Assembly: GCF_038050405.1 (NCBI RefSeq)
Contig: NZ_CP150901.1
Span: forward strand, 3,782,001-3,846,000
From: Paraburkholderia sp. IMGN_8
GTDB taxonomy: Bacteria; Pseudomonadota; Gammaproteobacteria; Burkholderiales; Burkholderiaceae
DNA: 64,000 nt
Direction: 5' to 3'
Both the position numbers and the translations under genes were made by a program. Each line of letters opens with the position of its first letter. Position 1 is the stretch's first letter. Shown here in pieces: positions 14,076-23,815 of this stretch. The notes below the pieces were generated by a model. The model saw only the letters and a program-made list of their open reading frames with translations, was not told where the DNA came from and did not search any database.

Positions 14076-16267
14076 GCCCTACCCGACACCCGAACGATAC
14101 GATCACGACCCTCGCCACGCGCGCCGGCTTCGAGGTGCAGTGGCGGGACGCGCATCACGCGACGCAGCACGTGCCCGAGAATACGCTCGCCGTGCTGCTC
14201 GAACGGATGGGTTTGCCGTGCGGCAGCGCAACGCAGATTCGTCAAAGCGCTGCCGCGCTCGAAGCCGAACTGTCCGGCCGCAAATTGCCGCCGCTGATGA
14301 CCGCCGAGGTCGAGCGCGGCATCGCGTTGCCTGCCGCCGCGATCAAGTCCGACAGCCACTATCGGATCGAACTCGAAAGCGGCTCGATCATCGACGGCCG
14401 CTTTACCGCGCCCAAAGGCGAAGAGGCCTTGCTCGCGCCGATCAGCGAGCCCGGCTATCACACGCTCGTGATCAACGAGCAACGCATGACGCTGGCCGTC
14501 GCGCCGTCGCGCTGCTACACGGTCGCCGATGCGTGGCGCACGCTGCACGGCGACTCAGCGCAACCGCCGCTGCTGTGGAGCATCGCTGCGCAGCTATACG
14601 GCTTACGCCGCACGGGCGATGGCGGGATCGGCGACTATTCGGCGCTCGCGCAGCTGGCGATCGAAAGCGCGAAGCGTGGCGCCCATGCGCTCGCCGTCAG
14701 TCCGACGCATGCGATGTTCAGCGCGGAGCCGAATCGCTTCAGTCCGTACTCGCCGTCGTCGCGTTTATGGCTGAACGTGACGCATATCGATCCCGCCGCG
14801 GTGTTCGGCGCGGATGCTGCCCGCGCCGCGCTCGACGCCGCGCAAGCGGCCGATGCATGGTCCAGGTTCGAAAACTTGCCGCTGATCGACTGGCCTAATG
14901 CGGTCGTGTTGAAGCTGAAGGTATTGCGCGCGCTATATGAGAACTTCTGCTCGGAAGAACGCGCGCAGCACACGCCGCGCGCACTGGAATTTCACGGTTT
15001 CTGCGAACGCGCCGGCCGTGCGCTCGAAGATCATGCGCGCTTCGAAGCATTGCAGGCGGCGCAACTCGCGCAGGAGGGCGGCAACGGTCACTGGCGCGAC
15101 TGGCCCGAAGCGTTGCGCAACCCGCGCAGCACCGAAGTCGAAGCATTCGCCGACGCCAATCGTCTCGAAATCGATTTTCATCTCTTCCTGCAATGGCTCG
15201 CTGCCAAGGGTTTGTCGCACGCACAGCACGCGGCGTGCGACGCCGGCATGGCCGTCGGCTTGATCGCCGACCTCGCGGTAGGTTGCGACAGCGCCGGCAG
15301 CCATGCGTGGTCGTATCGCGACGACATGCTGCAAGGCATTTCAGTCGGCGCGCCACCGGACCTGTTCAACCAGGCGGGACAGGCGTGGGGCCTCACCACC
15401 TTCTCGCCGCGCGCGATGCGCACGCAGGGCTTCTCCGCGTTCATCGACATGCTGCGCGCCGCGTTCGCCCATGCGGGCGGCATCCGCATCGATCATATTC
15501 TCGGCCTGCGGCGTTTGTGGCTCGTGCCGGAGGGCGAAAGCGCGCGCAACGGCGCCTACCTGCGTTATCCGCTCGAAGACCTGCTGCGGCTGATCGCGCT
15601 CGAGTCGTGGCGGCATCGCTCGATCGTGATCGGGGAGGATCTCGGCACCGTGCCGCCCGGTTTTCGCGAGCGACTCGACGAGCACGGCATCGCCGGGATT
15701 CGCGTGTTGTGGTTCGAGCGCACGGGAGATGGCAAGGGTTTCAAGCCGCCGCACGCGTGGGACCGCAATGCAGTGGGCACCACGACGACACACGACCTGC
15801 CGACCGTAGCAGGCTGGTGGCGCGGCAGCGATATCACGTGGCGCAACCGGATCGGCCAGACGATGGCGCGCGCCGACGGCCGCGACCCGGTAGCAATCGC
15901 CCAGGATGAACGCGCCGACGATCGCGCCGCCCTTTGGGTGTCGTTCCAGCAAGCCGGCGTCGCCGCGCCGGACGTTGCTGCGCCGCCGCCCGACAACGCG
16001 CCCGTGGACGAAGCGTTGGCCTTCATCGCCGCAACGCCTGGGCCACTCGTGACTTACCCGCTCGAAGATCTGCTCGCGCAAGTCGAGCAGCCGAACCTGC
16101 CCGGCTCGATTGACGAGCATCCGAACTGGCGCCGCCGCGTGAGCTTGCCGATCGACGCGCTATTCGAGGACGCGACGTTTTGCGATCGCCTGCTGGCGGT
16201 CGACCGCGCACGCAGCGCCGCGAACCGTTCCGCTACTAACGCTTCTTCGGAGCCTGATACGCCATGA
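14072..16267 (+). CDS. malQ: 4-alpha-glucanotransferase (amylomaltase)
   Basis: MalQ (GH77) disproportionates maltooligosaccharides by moving glucan segments between chains, lengthening short products of debranching so that TreY can use them. Catalytic residues are D474 (IRIDHILG), E522 (IGEDLGTVP) and D575 (THDLPT). At 731 residues it is the long form, with an N-terminal extension of roughly 140 residues before the barrel, as in E. coli MalQ. The start is GTG at 14072, overlapping the treZ stop. The open frame continues upstream inside treZ but without a plausible signal. The stop overlaps the treY start as ATGA. Confidence 0.93.
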   Translation: MSPTRHPNDTITTLATRAGFEVQWRDAHHATQHVPENTLAVLLERMGLPCGSATQIRQSAAALEAELSGRKLPPLMTAEVERGIALPAAAIKSDSHYRIELESGSIIDGRFTAPKGEEALLAPISEPGYHTLVINEQRMTLAVAPSRCYTVADAWRTLHGDSAQPPLLWSIAAQLYGLRRTGDGGIGDYSALAQLAIESAKRGAHALAVSPTHAMFSAEPNRFSPYSPSSRLWLNVTHIDPAAVFGADAARAALDAAQAADAWSRFENLPLIDWPNAVVLKLKVLRALYENFCSEERAQHTPRALEFHGFCERAGRALEDHARFEALQAAQLAQEGGNGHWRDWPEALRNPRSTEVEAFADANRLEIDFHLFLQWLAAKGLSHAQHAACDAGMAVGLIADLAVGCDSAGSHAWSYRDDMLQGISVGAPPDLFNQAGQAWGLTTFSPRAMRTQGFSAFIDMLRAAFAHAGGIRIDHILGLRRLWLVPEGESARNGAYLRYPLEDLLRLIALESWRHRSIVIGEDLGTVPPGFRERLDEHGIAGIRVLWFERTGDGKGFKPPHAWDRNAVGTTTTHDLPTVAGWWRGSDITWRNRIGQTMARADGRDPVAIAQDERADDRAALWVSFQQAGVAAPDVAAPPPDNAPVDEALAFIAATPGPLVTYPLEDLLAQVEQPNLPGSIDEHPNWRRRVSLPIDALFEDATFCDRLLAVDRARSAANRSATNASSEPDTP

Positions 16268-19122
16268 CCGTCCCGCGCTCCACGCTTCGCCTCCAGTTCC
16301 ATCGAGGCTTCACCTTCGACGATGCCGCGAAGCACGTCGACTATTTCGCCGCGCTCGGCATTAGCCATCTGTACGCATCGCCCGTTACGACCGCCGAGCC
16401 GGGCTCGACGCACGGCTACGACACCGTCGACTACACGCAGGTCAGCGCCGAATGCGGCGGCGAGGCCGGATTGAAGCGCCTCGTCGATAAGTTGCACGCG
16501 CACAACATGGGGCTGATCGTCGACGTGGTGCCGAACCATATGGGCGTGAGTAGTTCGAACAACGCGTGGTGGCTCGATATCCTCGAATGGGGCCGGCACA
16601 GCGCGTATGCACGATATTTCGACGTCGATTGGCATTCGCCCGATCCGGCTTTGCGCGGCAAGGTGCTGGCGCCGACGCTCGGCGCACCGTACGGCGAGGA
16701 ACTCGCGGCAGGTCGCATTGCGCTGCATTTCGCCGCCGATACCGGGCGCTTCTATATCGGCTACGGTCCGCATGTGTTCCCCGTGTGCCCAATCGATTAC
16801 GCGTCGATCCTGCAAAGCGCCGAGCGCCCCGATCTCGCTGCACTGGCCGAGCGCTTCCTGGGTCTGACGACGCAGCCTGCCGATCAGCCCCGCGCCGCCG
16901 AAGGACGCGACATGCTGCGCGAATTCGTCGTGCAGAACGGCACCTCGGCGATCGAGATCGCATTGGCAACGTATGCGCCGGGGGACCCGGCCGCGCGTGA
17001 CCGCTTGCATCGGTTGATCGAACGGCAGCACTTCCGCCTTGCGTGGTGGCGCACCGCTTCCGATGAAGTGAACTGGCGGCGCTTCTTCGACATCTCCACG
17101 CTGGCCGGTGTGCGCGTAGAACGGCCCGAAGTGTTCGATGCCGTGCACGCGCTGGTTTTCCGTCTGTACCAGGAAGGCGTGGTGGATGGTTTGCGGATCG
17201 ATCACATCGACGGCCTCGCTGAGCCGCGCGAATACTGTCAGCGCCTGCGGCAGCGCCTCACCGAATTACGCGACACCGCGCCGTACGTGGCCGTCGAAAA
17301 GATTCTGGGCCGCGGCGAACCATTGCGCGACGATTGGCCAGTGGACGGCACGACCGGCTACGATTTCATGCGCGACGTGGGCGCACTGCTGCACGATCCG
17401 GCCGGCGCCGAGCCGCTCGCGGCGACGTGGGCCGAACTCACCGGTCGCAGTTCGCGCTTTGCGGACGAAGCATTGGCTGCGCGGCGTAAGATCCTCACGG
17501 AAAACCTGCCAGCGGAACTGGACCGCGCAGCGCGTGCATTGCATCGCATCGCCCGTGATTCGCTGACGACGCGCGACTTCACCTTCACCGCGCTGCGGCG
17601 CGTGTTGACCGAGCTGGTCGTGCATTTCCCGGTGTATCGGATCTATCCGCAGAGCGGGCTGCGCAACGCCACCGATAACGTCTATTTCGAGCAGGCGCTG
17701 GCGGGCGCGAAAGAAACGCTCTCGCGTGCGGACCATGTCGTGCTCGAACGCGTCAACGCGTGGCTCGGCGGCAGCGCCGAAGAAATGCCGAATGCACGGG
17801 CTAGCGCACCGCCTCAGCAAGGCCAGAACGGCGCGCCGCCGAGTCATGCGGGCTCCGCGCGGCGCACCGCGCAGACGCTGTTTTCGCAACTGACCGCGCC
17901 GGTCGCCGCGAAGGCGATTGAAGACACCGCGTGCTATCGCTATGGCCGCCTGCTGTCGCGCAACGAAGTCGGCTCGGATCCGGGCGAATTCGCGTTGTCG
18001 GTCGAGCAGTTTCATGCGGGGAACATGGAGCGCTCACAGCGTTTTCCTCACGCGATGCTCGCCACTGCCACGCACGACCACAAACGTGGCGAAGACGTGC
18101 GCGCGCGGCTCGCGGTATTGAGCGAGATTGCGCACGACTGGAGCGCGATGTTGCGCGCCTGGTCGACATTGAACACACCGCATCGCCGTGCGCTCGACGG
18201 CAAGCCGATCAGCAGCGTCAACAAGGACGCGACCTATGACTGGGCGCCCGGCCCTGCGGCCGAAGCAATGCTGTATCAGACGCTGGTGGGCTGCTGGCCG
18301 CCGGAATTATCGCCGGACGATGAAGCCGGCGTCAGGGCACTAGCCGAGCGCGTCGCGCAATGGCAGTTGAAGGCGCTGCGCGAAGCGAAGCTGCAAACCA
18401 ACTGGCTCGCGCCCGACGAAGCGTATGAGGCTGGCTGTCGCGACTTTCTGTTCGATATCCTGGCGCCGCAGCGACGCGATGGATTTTTGCGCGAGTTGTC
18501 TGCGTTCGTCGCGCGCATTGGCCGAGCTGGCGCGCTCAATGGCTTGCAGCAGACAGTGTTGCGATTGGCATCGCCTGGGATTCCCGATCTTTATCAGGGT
18601 ACTGAGTTGTGGGACTTCAGCCTGGTCGATCCCGACAATCGCCGGCCGGTCGATTTTGCAAAGCGTGAGGCGTTGCTTGTACAGACGCCGCCGTCGGAAT
18701 TTTTGCCGAGTTGGCGCGATGGACGTGTGAAGCTCGCGGTGGTGCAACGCGTGCTGGCGTTGCGTGCGCATTTGCCGGAGTTGCTGAGTCAGAGTACGTA
18801 TCTGCCGCTCGTGGTACGCGGTGCGCATGCGTCGAATGCGATCGCGTTTGCACGGCGGCATGGGAATGCGTGGGCTGTTGTTGTCGCCAGCCGGCTTGCT
18901 GCTGGATTGCTTGGTGAGACCGGCGATTTGCCTTTGGTCGATGTGGTCAGATGGGGCGATACGGCGGTTGAAATGCCAGCTGATCTGGCTGGGCGGGCTT
19001 TGTTTGACTGGTTGAGTCCGGCGGCGCCTAAGGTCGATGACAATGGGTTGCTGTTTTTACGCGATGCGTTGGGGGTGATGCCGGTTGCGGTGTTGGTGGA
19101 GGATGGAGTACCAAAGGTTTAG
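16264..19122 (+). CDS. treY: Malto-oligosyltrehalose synthase
   Basis: TreY converts the reducing-end alpha-1,4 linkage of maltooligosaccharides to the alpha,alpha-1,1 linkage of trehalose; TreZ then releases trehalose. The 952-residue protein has the GH13 barrel with D313 (GLRIDHIDGL), E345 (VEKILG) and D605 (ATHDHKRGEDVRARL), and a long family-specific insertion between them. The start ATG overlaps the malQ stop. It is the last gene of the operon. Base composition drifts toward T in the last 200 bp, and directly after the TAG begins the left arm of the inverted-repeat element, so the true terminator may lie in that element. Confidence 0.94.
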   Translation: MTVPRSTLRLQFHRGFTFDDAAKHVDYFAALGISHLYASPVTTAEPGSTHGYDTVDYTQVSAECGGEAGLKRLVDKLHAHNMGLIVDVVPNHMGVSSSNNAWWLDILEWGRHSAYARYFDVDWHSPDPALRGKVLAPTLGAPYGEELAAGRIALHFAADTGRFYIGYGPHVFPVCPIDYASILQSAERPDLAALAERFLGLTTQPADQPRAAEGRDMLREFVVQNGTSAIEIALATYAPGDPAARDRLHRLIERQHFRLAWWRTASDEVNWRRFFDISTLAGVRVERPEVFDAVHALVFRLYQEGVVDGLRIDHIDGLAEPREYCQRLRQRLTELRDTAPYVAVEKILGRGEPLRDDWPVDGTTGYDFMRDVGALLHDPAGAEPLAATWAELTGRSSRFADEALAARRKILTENLPAELDRAARALHRIARDSLTTRDFTFTALRRVLTELVVHFPVYRIYPQSGLRNATDNVYFEQALAGAKETLSRADHVVLERVNAWLGGSAEEMPNARASAPPQQGQNGAPPSHAGSARRTAQTLFSQLTAPVAAKAIEDTACYRYGRLLSRNEVGSDPGEFALSVEQFHAGNMERSQRFPHAMLATATHDHKRGEDVRARLAVLSEIAHDWSAMLRAWSTLNTPHRRALDGKPISSVNKDATYDWAPGPAAEAMLYQTLVGCWPPELSPDDEAGVRALAERVAQWQLKALREAKLQTNWLAPDEAYEAGCRDFLFDILAPQRRDGFLRELSAFVARIGRAGALNGLQQTVLRLASPGIPDLYQGTELWDFSLVDPDNRRPVDFAKREALLVQTPPSEFLPSWRDGRVKLAVVQRVLALRAHLPELLSQSTYLPLVVRGAHASNAIAFARRHGNAWAVVVASRLAAGLLGETGDLPLVDVVRWGDTAVEMPADLAGRALFDWLSPAAPKVDDNGLLFLRDALGVMPVAVLVEDGVPKV

Positions 19123-20153
19123 GTTTTTTGCCTTTGGCGGCGGCATTTGTCTGTGTGCCTGCGGCGTTGGCCTGTTCTTGTTCTGTTTGCCTGCTCGGCG
19201 CTTTTTAGCTGTGCGCTTGCGGTGTTGGCCTTTCCTTGATTTGTTAGTGGTCTATTCGCGTCGCCCCTGTGCGGGGCAGGCACTTACTTTCTTTGCCGCC
19301 GCAAAGAAAGTAAGCAAAGAAAGCGGCTTCACCCCGCTAACTCTTAAGCGGGTCCCCTGGCTTGGAGGAGGTAGTGGAGCATCTAGAATCGGTGTTCTCG
19401 CACACTCCGCCCTAGTGACAAGGCAGTCATACTTCCGGCGGCGCTGCGCGCGCCATGGCGGTACTTCATAATACCGTCGGGCGCTTTTCGCGCCTGCGGT
19501 TGCTCAGGTGCAACGGCTTGTGTTTGCTGCGTTAGCGTAGCTCGCGACTACGCTTCGTTCGGCACTTTTTTCCGTGCCTGCGGTGGCTCGCCGCTCGCCC
19601 TCAAGCCCCCCATGCCTTGCCGAGGCGCTAGCGTCTCACTCGGAGTGGTAGCTCGTACTCGCACACTTGGGCGCCTCGCCGAGACGAAGCCAATGGCCTC
19701 CATTGCGCACAAACGAAGCCACGGGTTTCCCATGCAGACCGGTCCGCGACGCACGTAGTGCGGAGTGGGAGGAATGATGCCGGAAGCGTATATCCGCTAT
19801 CGGTGTTGGGAAGTACCGCCACGGCGCGCGCAGCGCCGCCGGAAGTATGACTGCCTTGTCACCAGCGCGGAGTGTGCGAGAACACTGATTCCAGATGCTC
19901 CACTACCTCCTCCAAGCCAGGGGACCCGCTTAAGAGTTAGCGGGGTGAAGCCGCTTTCTTTGCTTACTTTCTTTGCGGCGGCAAAGAAAGTAAGTGCCTG
20001 CCCCGCACAGGGGCGACGCTAATAAACCACTAAGAAATCAAGGAAAGGCCAACCCCGCAGGCAAACAGCCAAAAAGCGCCGCGAAGGCAAAAAAAGAAAG
20101 CAAAGACCAACGCCGCAGGCACACAGAAGAATGCCGCCGCCAAAGGCAAAACC
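19123..20153. repeat. 1-kb inverted-repeat element with 345-bp arms
   Basis: The left arm (about 19123-19468) and right arm (about 19810-20153) are near-exact reverse complements, with a few mismatches in the outer 150 bp and almost none in the inner 190 bp. The centre (19469-19809) is unpaired and contains degenerate TGCCTGCGG-type motifs. Each arm carries a smaller 13-bp stem, for example CTTACTTTCTTTG / CAAAGAAAGTAAG at 19283-19314. No transposase or believable gene is present; the short frames here are by-products. It separates convergent genes (treY and the DUF21 gene). I recall similar intergenic repeats in Paraburkholderia genomes, but cannot confirm that here. Confidence 0.8.
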
Positions 20154-20158
20154 CCCTA

Positions 20159-21523
20159 TCACCCTCCTTCATCATCAAAAACCTTCGGATAAACTCTCAC
20201 GAGCACAATCCGAGGCCCCTTCATTTTCTTGACGACGACGTCAAAACGATCAAACTCAACCCTCTGCCCCTCAGCGGGCAAATCATTGAGCGCTTGAATC
20301 ACGAGACCACCGACCGATTCAGCCTTGCCCTCATCAATATCGATCCCCAACGCACGTTCCAGCGACACCACCGGCAAACTACCCTTGCCCATCAACGTCC
20401 CGTCATCCATACGGGACCAATCAGCGTCGCCTTGACGGAATTCGTCATGAATCTGCCCAACCAGCGCGCCAAGCAGATTGTCCAGCGTCAGAAAACCAAT
20501 CGGCTTCGCGTTCTTGTGACCGACCAGCGCGAAATGCGGCGCGCCCTTCCGAAAGCGGCGAAACAGTTCAAGCGCGGGCATATCCGGTTTGACGTACTGC
20601 ACAGCCCGAACGTATTTGGAAAGATCGTCGAGCGTACTGCCCGCATGACGCGCCAGCAGCAAATCCTTCAAATGGATCATGCCGGCCACACGCTCGCCAG
20701 CAGCGTCTTCGAACAACGGGTAGCGGCTGAAGCGATGCCGCGCCACCACCTGCATGTTCTCGCGCAACGGCAAATCGCGCCGCAAGCCAACCATTTCATA
20801 AGGCGGCCGCATCAGATCGGACACGGTCATGCGCGAAAAATCCAGCGAATGCGCAATCGTGTTCCATTCGTCCTGGCTGTATGCGCCGTCCGGCGAACCA
20901 AGTCCCGTCGCTACGTTCGCATAGCGGCCGCGCAAGATCAGCTTGAGTTCGTCGGTCGAATAGTGCGAGTCGTGGCCGTGATCCGCCGCGAGCCCCGCGA
21001 GCCGCAGCACCGCGTTGGCGCTGGTATTGAGCACCCAGATCGCCGGATACATCGCCCAGTAAAAACCGTAGAGCGGCGTGGCGGCCCACAGCGAAACCTT
21101 CTCTGCTTCGCGAATTGCCAGCGACTTCGGCGCCAGTTCGCCGACCACGATATGCAGGAACGAAATGCACGAGAACGCGAAGAACAGCGAAATGCCGTGG
21201 ATCAGCTTCTCCGACTCCACGCCAAGCAAACTGAAGAGCGGCGTAAGCAGTTGCGCAAACGCGGGCTCTCCGATCCAGCCCAGCCCGAGCGACGCCAGCG
21301 TGATGCCGAGCTGACAGGCCGACAGATACGCGTCGAGCCGGCCATGCACCTTCGCCAGCAGACGTCCGCGCATGCCGTGCTGGGCGGCAAGGCTTTGCAC
21401 GCGCGTCTGCCGCAGCTTGACCAGACCGAATTCGGCGGCGACAAAAAAACCGTTGAGGGCAACGAGAAACAACGCACCAATAAGGGCGACAACCTGGATC
21501 AAAGCGGAAGGCTCCGGCAACAA
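20159..21523 (-). CDS. DUF21-CBS-CorC/HlyC membrane protein (hemolysin-like family)
   Basis: A 454-residue inner-membrane protein of the CNNM/CorC/HlyC (TlyC-like) family, often linked to magnesium or cobalt efflux and loosely annotated as hemolysin. The order is: DUF21 transmembrane domain (about 10-195) with the typical LNGFFVAAEFGLVKLR motif in the first helix, two CBS repeats (about 215-335) and a C-terminal CorC_HlyC domain (about 350-440). The start is uncertain: the frame opens with TTG at 21523 and no strong Shine-Dalgarno is visible, but the first helix starts immediately, so the real start cannot be much further in. The stop lies six bases beyond the inverted-repeat element. Substrate is unknown. 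Confidence 0.85.
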   Translation of the reverse strand: MLPEPSALIQVVALIGALFLVALNGFFVAAEFGLVKLRQTRVQSLAAQHGMRGRLLAKVHGRLDAYLSACQLGITLASLGLGWIGEPAFAQLLTPLFSLLGVESEKLIHGISLFFAFSCISFLHIVVGELAPKSLAIREAEKVSLWAATPLYGFYWAMYPAIWVLNTSANAVLRLAGLAADHGHDSHYSTDELKLILRGRYANVATGLGSPDGAYSQDEWNTIAHSLDFSRMTVSDLMRPPYEMVGLRRDLPLRENMQVVARHRFSRYPLFEDAAGERVAGMIHLKDLLLARHAGSTLDDLSKYVRAVQYVKPDMPALELFRRFRKGAPHFALVGHKNAKPIGFLTLDNLLGALVGQIHDEFRQGDADWSRMDDGTLMGKGSLPVVSLERALGIDIDEGKAESVGGLVIQALNDLPAEGQRVEFDRFDVVVKKMKGPRIVLVRVYPKVFDDEGG

Positions 21524-21596
21524 AAGTTGTCAGTATAGAGGGCGAAAGCTCAGCGAAAGCTAATCGCGCCCAGGAAAACGCCGCGACGTCCGGCGC

Positions 21597-22403
21597 TCAC
21601 GCAGTTGCCGTCGCGCTGAGCGGCACACGCAACGCGAGCGTGCCCGCTTCGGCGTCTTGTGTGTCGCTTTGCTCGAAACTGCCGCCGTGGGCCTCCGCGA
21701 CGCGCTTGCACAGCGCGAACACCCACGCGATCCGTTTGGCTTCGCGCGGTTCGCGTGCCTGTTTGCGAGCGAACGCTTCAAGCACATGCGGCAACGCAGG
21801 ATCGTCCAGCGCGGCGGCTGTCACGTTGAAGGTGACGGTAGCGTGCCACGTGGCGGCGTCCGCGCGTGCGGCCAGCGTGACGGTCGCGCCCTCCACGCTC
21901 GCTTCGACGGCGAAGGTGAGCATCAGCCACAAGGCGGCGGCAAGGCGTTCCCGGTCGCCGTTAAGTTGCTCGGTAGCCAGTTGCGAGTCGATTGCGATCT
22001 CGACGCCGCGCGAGCGGGCCAATCCCGAGCGGACTTCTTCAACCGTTTCGTCGAGAAAAGGATGTAGCGGAAACGGCGCATAAGCGAGCGCCAGCGTTTT
22101 GGTTTCGGCGCGCGTCGCGTCGACGATCGTCTCGAGCAGCTTCACTTGCTGGTCCACGCCACTGCGAATGCCGGTCACGGCGCGCTGCGAGTTGGGGTCG
22201 TTCGCATCGAGCTTGCGTTCCAGTACGTACGCCCAGCTATGAATGGCATTCAGCGGACCGCGCAGATCATGCGACACCAGCGACAGCACGTGGTCGCGCA
22301 TGAACAGCGCGGTCTCCGCCCGCAGACGCGCGGTGCGTTCGGATACGGCGAAACCGGGACGAACCGGCTGGCCGCCGCCGGCTCCGATGGAAGAGGTTGT
22401 CAC
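21597..22403 (-). CDS. Histidine-kinase-like phosphotransfer protein with degenerate ATP domain
   Basis: A 268-residue soluble protein. Residues 30-110 form a HisKA dimerisation helix pair with a good H box (SLVSHDLRGPLNAI, H45). The following domain keeps the overall layout of a HATPase domain, with HGGSF and a final LRVPLS strand. It lacks the N-box asparagine (LMLTFAVEA instead of a NxxxNA pattern), the DxGxG motif and the GLGL motif (RIAWVFAL). ATP binding is therefore unlikely. It may act as a histidine phosphotransferase, as alphaproteobacterial ChpT does with a similarly degraded fold, or be a decaying kinase. The GTG at 22403 is chosen because GAGAGG sits 8 bp upstream. No sensor or membrane segment is present. 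It is divergent from the FKBP gene. Confidence 0.7.
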   Translation of the reverse strand: MTTSSIGAGGGQPVRPGFAVSERTARLRAETALFMRDHVLSLVSHDLRGPLNAIHSWAYVLERKLDANDPNSQRAVTGIRSGVDQQVKLLETIVDATRAETKTLALAYAPFPLHPFLDETVEEVRSGLARSRGVEIAIDSQLATEQLNGDRERLAAALWLMLTFAVEASVEGATVTLAARADAATWHATVTFNVTAAALDDPALPHVLEAFARKQAREPREAKRIAWVFALCKRVAEAHGGSFEQSDTQDAEAGTLALRVPLSATATA

Positions 22404-22591
22404 GATCAAGGCCTCTCACGCGGTATATGAATTGTTAAAAGAAGCCCCATTATAGGCATGCTGCCCCGCGCAACCACCCTGGCCGGACGGCCAACGTGGC
22501 CGCAAACCCCATGCCACGCGCCAATCCTCGGCGATGCATCGCCAACGCGCCTACAATGTCGGTTTTTACGATTTGACCTAAGGAGCGACTC

Positions 22592-22933
22592 ATGTCGACT
22601 GTGACTACCGAATCCGGCTTGAAATACGAAGACATCGTTGAAGGCACTGGCGCCGAAGCGGTTGCCGGCAAGACCGTCAGCGTGCACTACACCGGCTGGC
22701 TGACCGATGGCCAGAAGTTCGACTCGAGCAAGGACCGCAATGACCCGTTCGCCTTCGTGCTGGGCGGCGGCATGGTCATCAAGGGTTGGGATGAAGGCGT
22801 GCAGGGCATGAAGGTCGGCGGCACGCGCAAACTGACGATTCCGCCGCAACTCGGCTACGGCGTGCGCGGCGCGGGCGGCGTGATTCCGCCGAATGCGACG
22901 CTCGTGTTCGAAGTCGAATTGCTCGGCGTCTAA
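22592..22933 (+). CDS. FKBP-type peptidyl-prolyl cis-trans isomerase
   Basis: A compact 113-residue single-domain FKBP that catalyses prolyl isomerisation during protein folding. Features are [14 protein letters not shown], the [16 protein letters not shown] loop, PPQLGYG and the final [10 protein letters not shown] strand, with aromatic pocket residues in place. There is no signal peptide, so it is cytoplasmic. AAGGAG is well placed before the ATG. A possible minus-10 element TACAAT lies at 22552-22557, giving a short leader. It is followed after 30 bp by an AraC regulator on the same strand. Confidence 0.93.
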   Translation: MSTVTTESGLKYEDIVEGTGAEAVAGKTVSVHYTGWLTDGQKFDSSKDRNDPFAFVLGGGMVIKGWDEGVQGMKVGGTRKLTIPPQLGYGVRGAGGVIPPNATLVFEVELLGV

Positions 22934-22963
22934 GTTTTTCGCTGCTTGTAATTAGACATCGCA

Positions 22964-23743
22964 ATGGGTCACGCCGCCGTCACCGCGCCTAGCGTTTCGT
23001 TGCGCCGTTACGGCGCGATCGAAGCGTCGGACGTGCACGACTTTCATCAGGTCGTGCTCGGGCTCGACGGCGCGATGGTGATGGCGGTAGACGGCGTCGC
23101 GCAACAGATCGACGCCGGTTCCGCGTGGCTCATTCCAGCCGGCGCGCGGCACGATTACGCGGGCGTCGGCGAGAACCGGCAATTGGTGCTGGATCTGCCG
23201 GCCGCCTCATTGGCCGTGCCGGAACGTCTGTTCGACCGCGCCCGGGCGGTGACGGTGGATGCCTCTCTCACGCAACTCGTGCATCGGATTGCGGCGCATG
23301 CCACAGGCGGCGCCCAAGGCGACGATCTGGATACCCGCCGTTTTCATTGGGACGCTGCGGCGCGTTTAGGCGCAGCGTTGGTAGCTGACGCAGGCACGAC
23401 GGCTGGGGCACAAGCGCCCGGCGCCGGGCTCGACTTCGCGCGCATCGACCGCTGGCTGCGCGCGCATTTATCGGAGCCGCTGCGTGTCGCCGACCTCGCC
23501 GCGCATTGCGGCTTCGGCATGCGGCGCTTTCATCAGCTTTTTATCGACGCCTTTGGCGAAACGCCGCATCGTTATTTGCAGCGGCTGCGGCTCGATACGT
23601 CGATTACGCTGCTCGCCGATCCGCGCCGTTCGTTGACCGACATCGCGTTCGAGATCGGTTTCGGCGATCAGAGCGCTTACACGCACGCTTTTACGCGGCG
23701 TTTCGGGCTGGCGCCTGGGCAATGGCGCGCGCTGCGCCACTGA
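22964..23743 (+). CDS. AraC-family transcriptional regulator
   Basis: A 259-residue regulator. The N-terminal half (about 10-85) has a cupin-like sensing domain (SAWLIPAGARHDY). The C-terminal 100 residues carry the two helix-turn-helix motifs of AraC/XylS proteins (LRVADLAAHCGFGMRRFHQLF and LTDIAFEIGFGDQSAYTHAF), ending in RRFGLAPGQWRALRH. It lies 30 bp after the FKBP gene and may be co-transcribed. The ligand and targets cannot be read from the sequence. The ATG at 22964 has a weak ribosome-binding site. Confidence 0.88.
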   Translation: MGHAAVTAPSVSLRRYGAIEASDVHDFHQVVLGLDGAMVMAVDGVAQQIDAGSAWLIPAGARHDYAGVGENRQLVLDLPAASLAVPERLFDRARAVTVDASLTQLVHRIAAHATGGAQGDDLDTRRFHWDAAARLGAALVADAGTTAGAQAPGAGLDFARIDRWLRAHLSEPLRVADLAAHCGFGMRRFHQLFIDAFGETPHRYLQRLRLDTSITLLADPRRSLTDIAFEIGFGDQSAYTHAFTRRFGLAPGQWRALRH

Positions 23744-23815
23744 ATGCCACTGAGTTTTCAACGCGAGCCGCCTCGCGGCCCGCGTTTCCCTTCCTGGTAA
23801 AGGTGGTCAAGCGGA

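Noticed and set aside
19085..19471. A 128-codon frame in the left arm of the inverted repeat
   Set aside because: It starts inside treY, has repeat-derived composition, and its mirror image lies in the right arm. It is explained by the repeat.
19994..21538. A 514-codon plus-strand frame antisense to the DUF21 gene
   Set aside because: Its sequence is Arg/Gln/His-rich and has no domain, while the minus strand encodes a clear DUF21-CBS-CorC protein.
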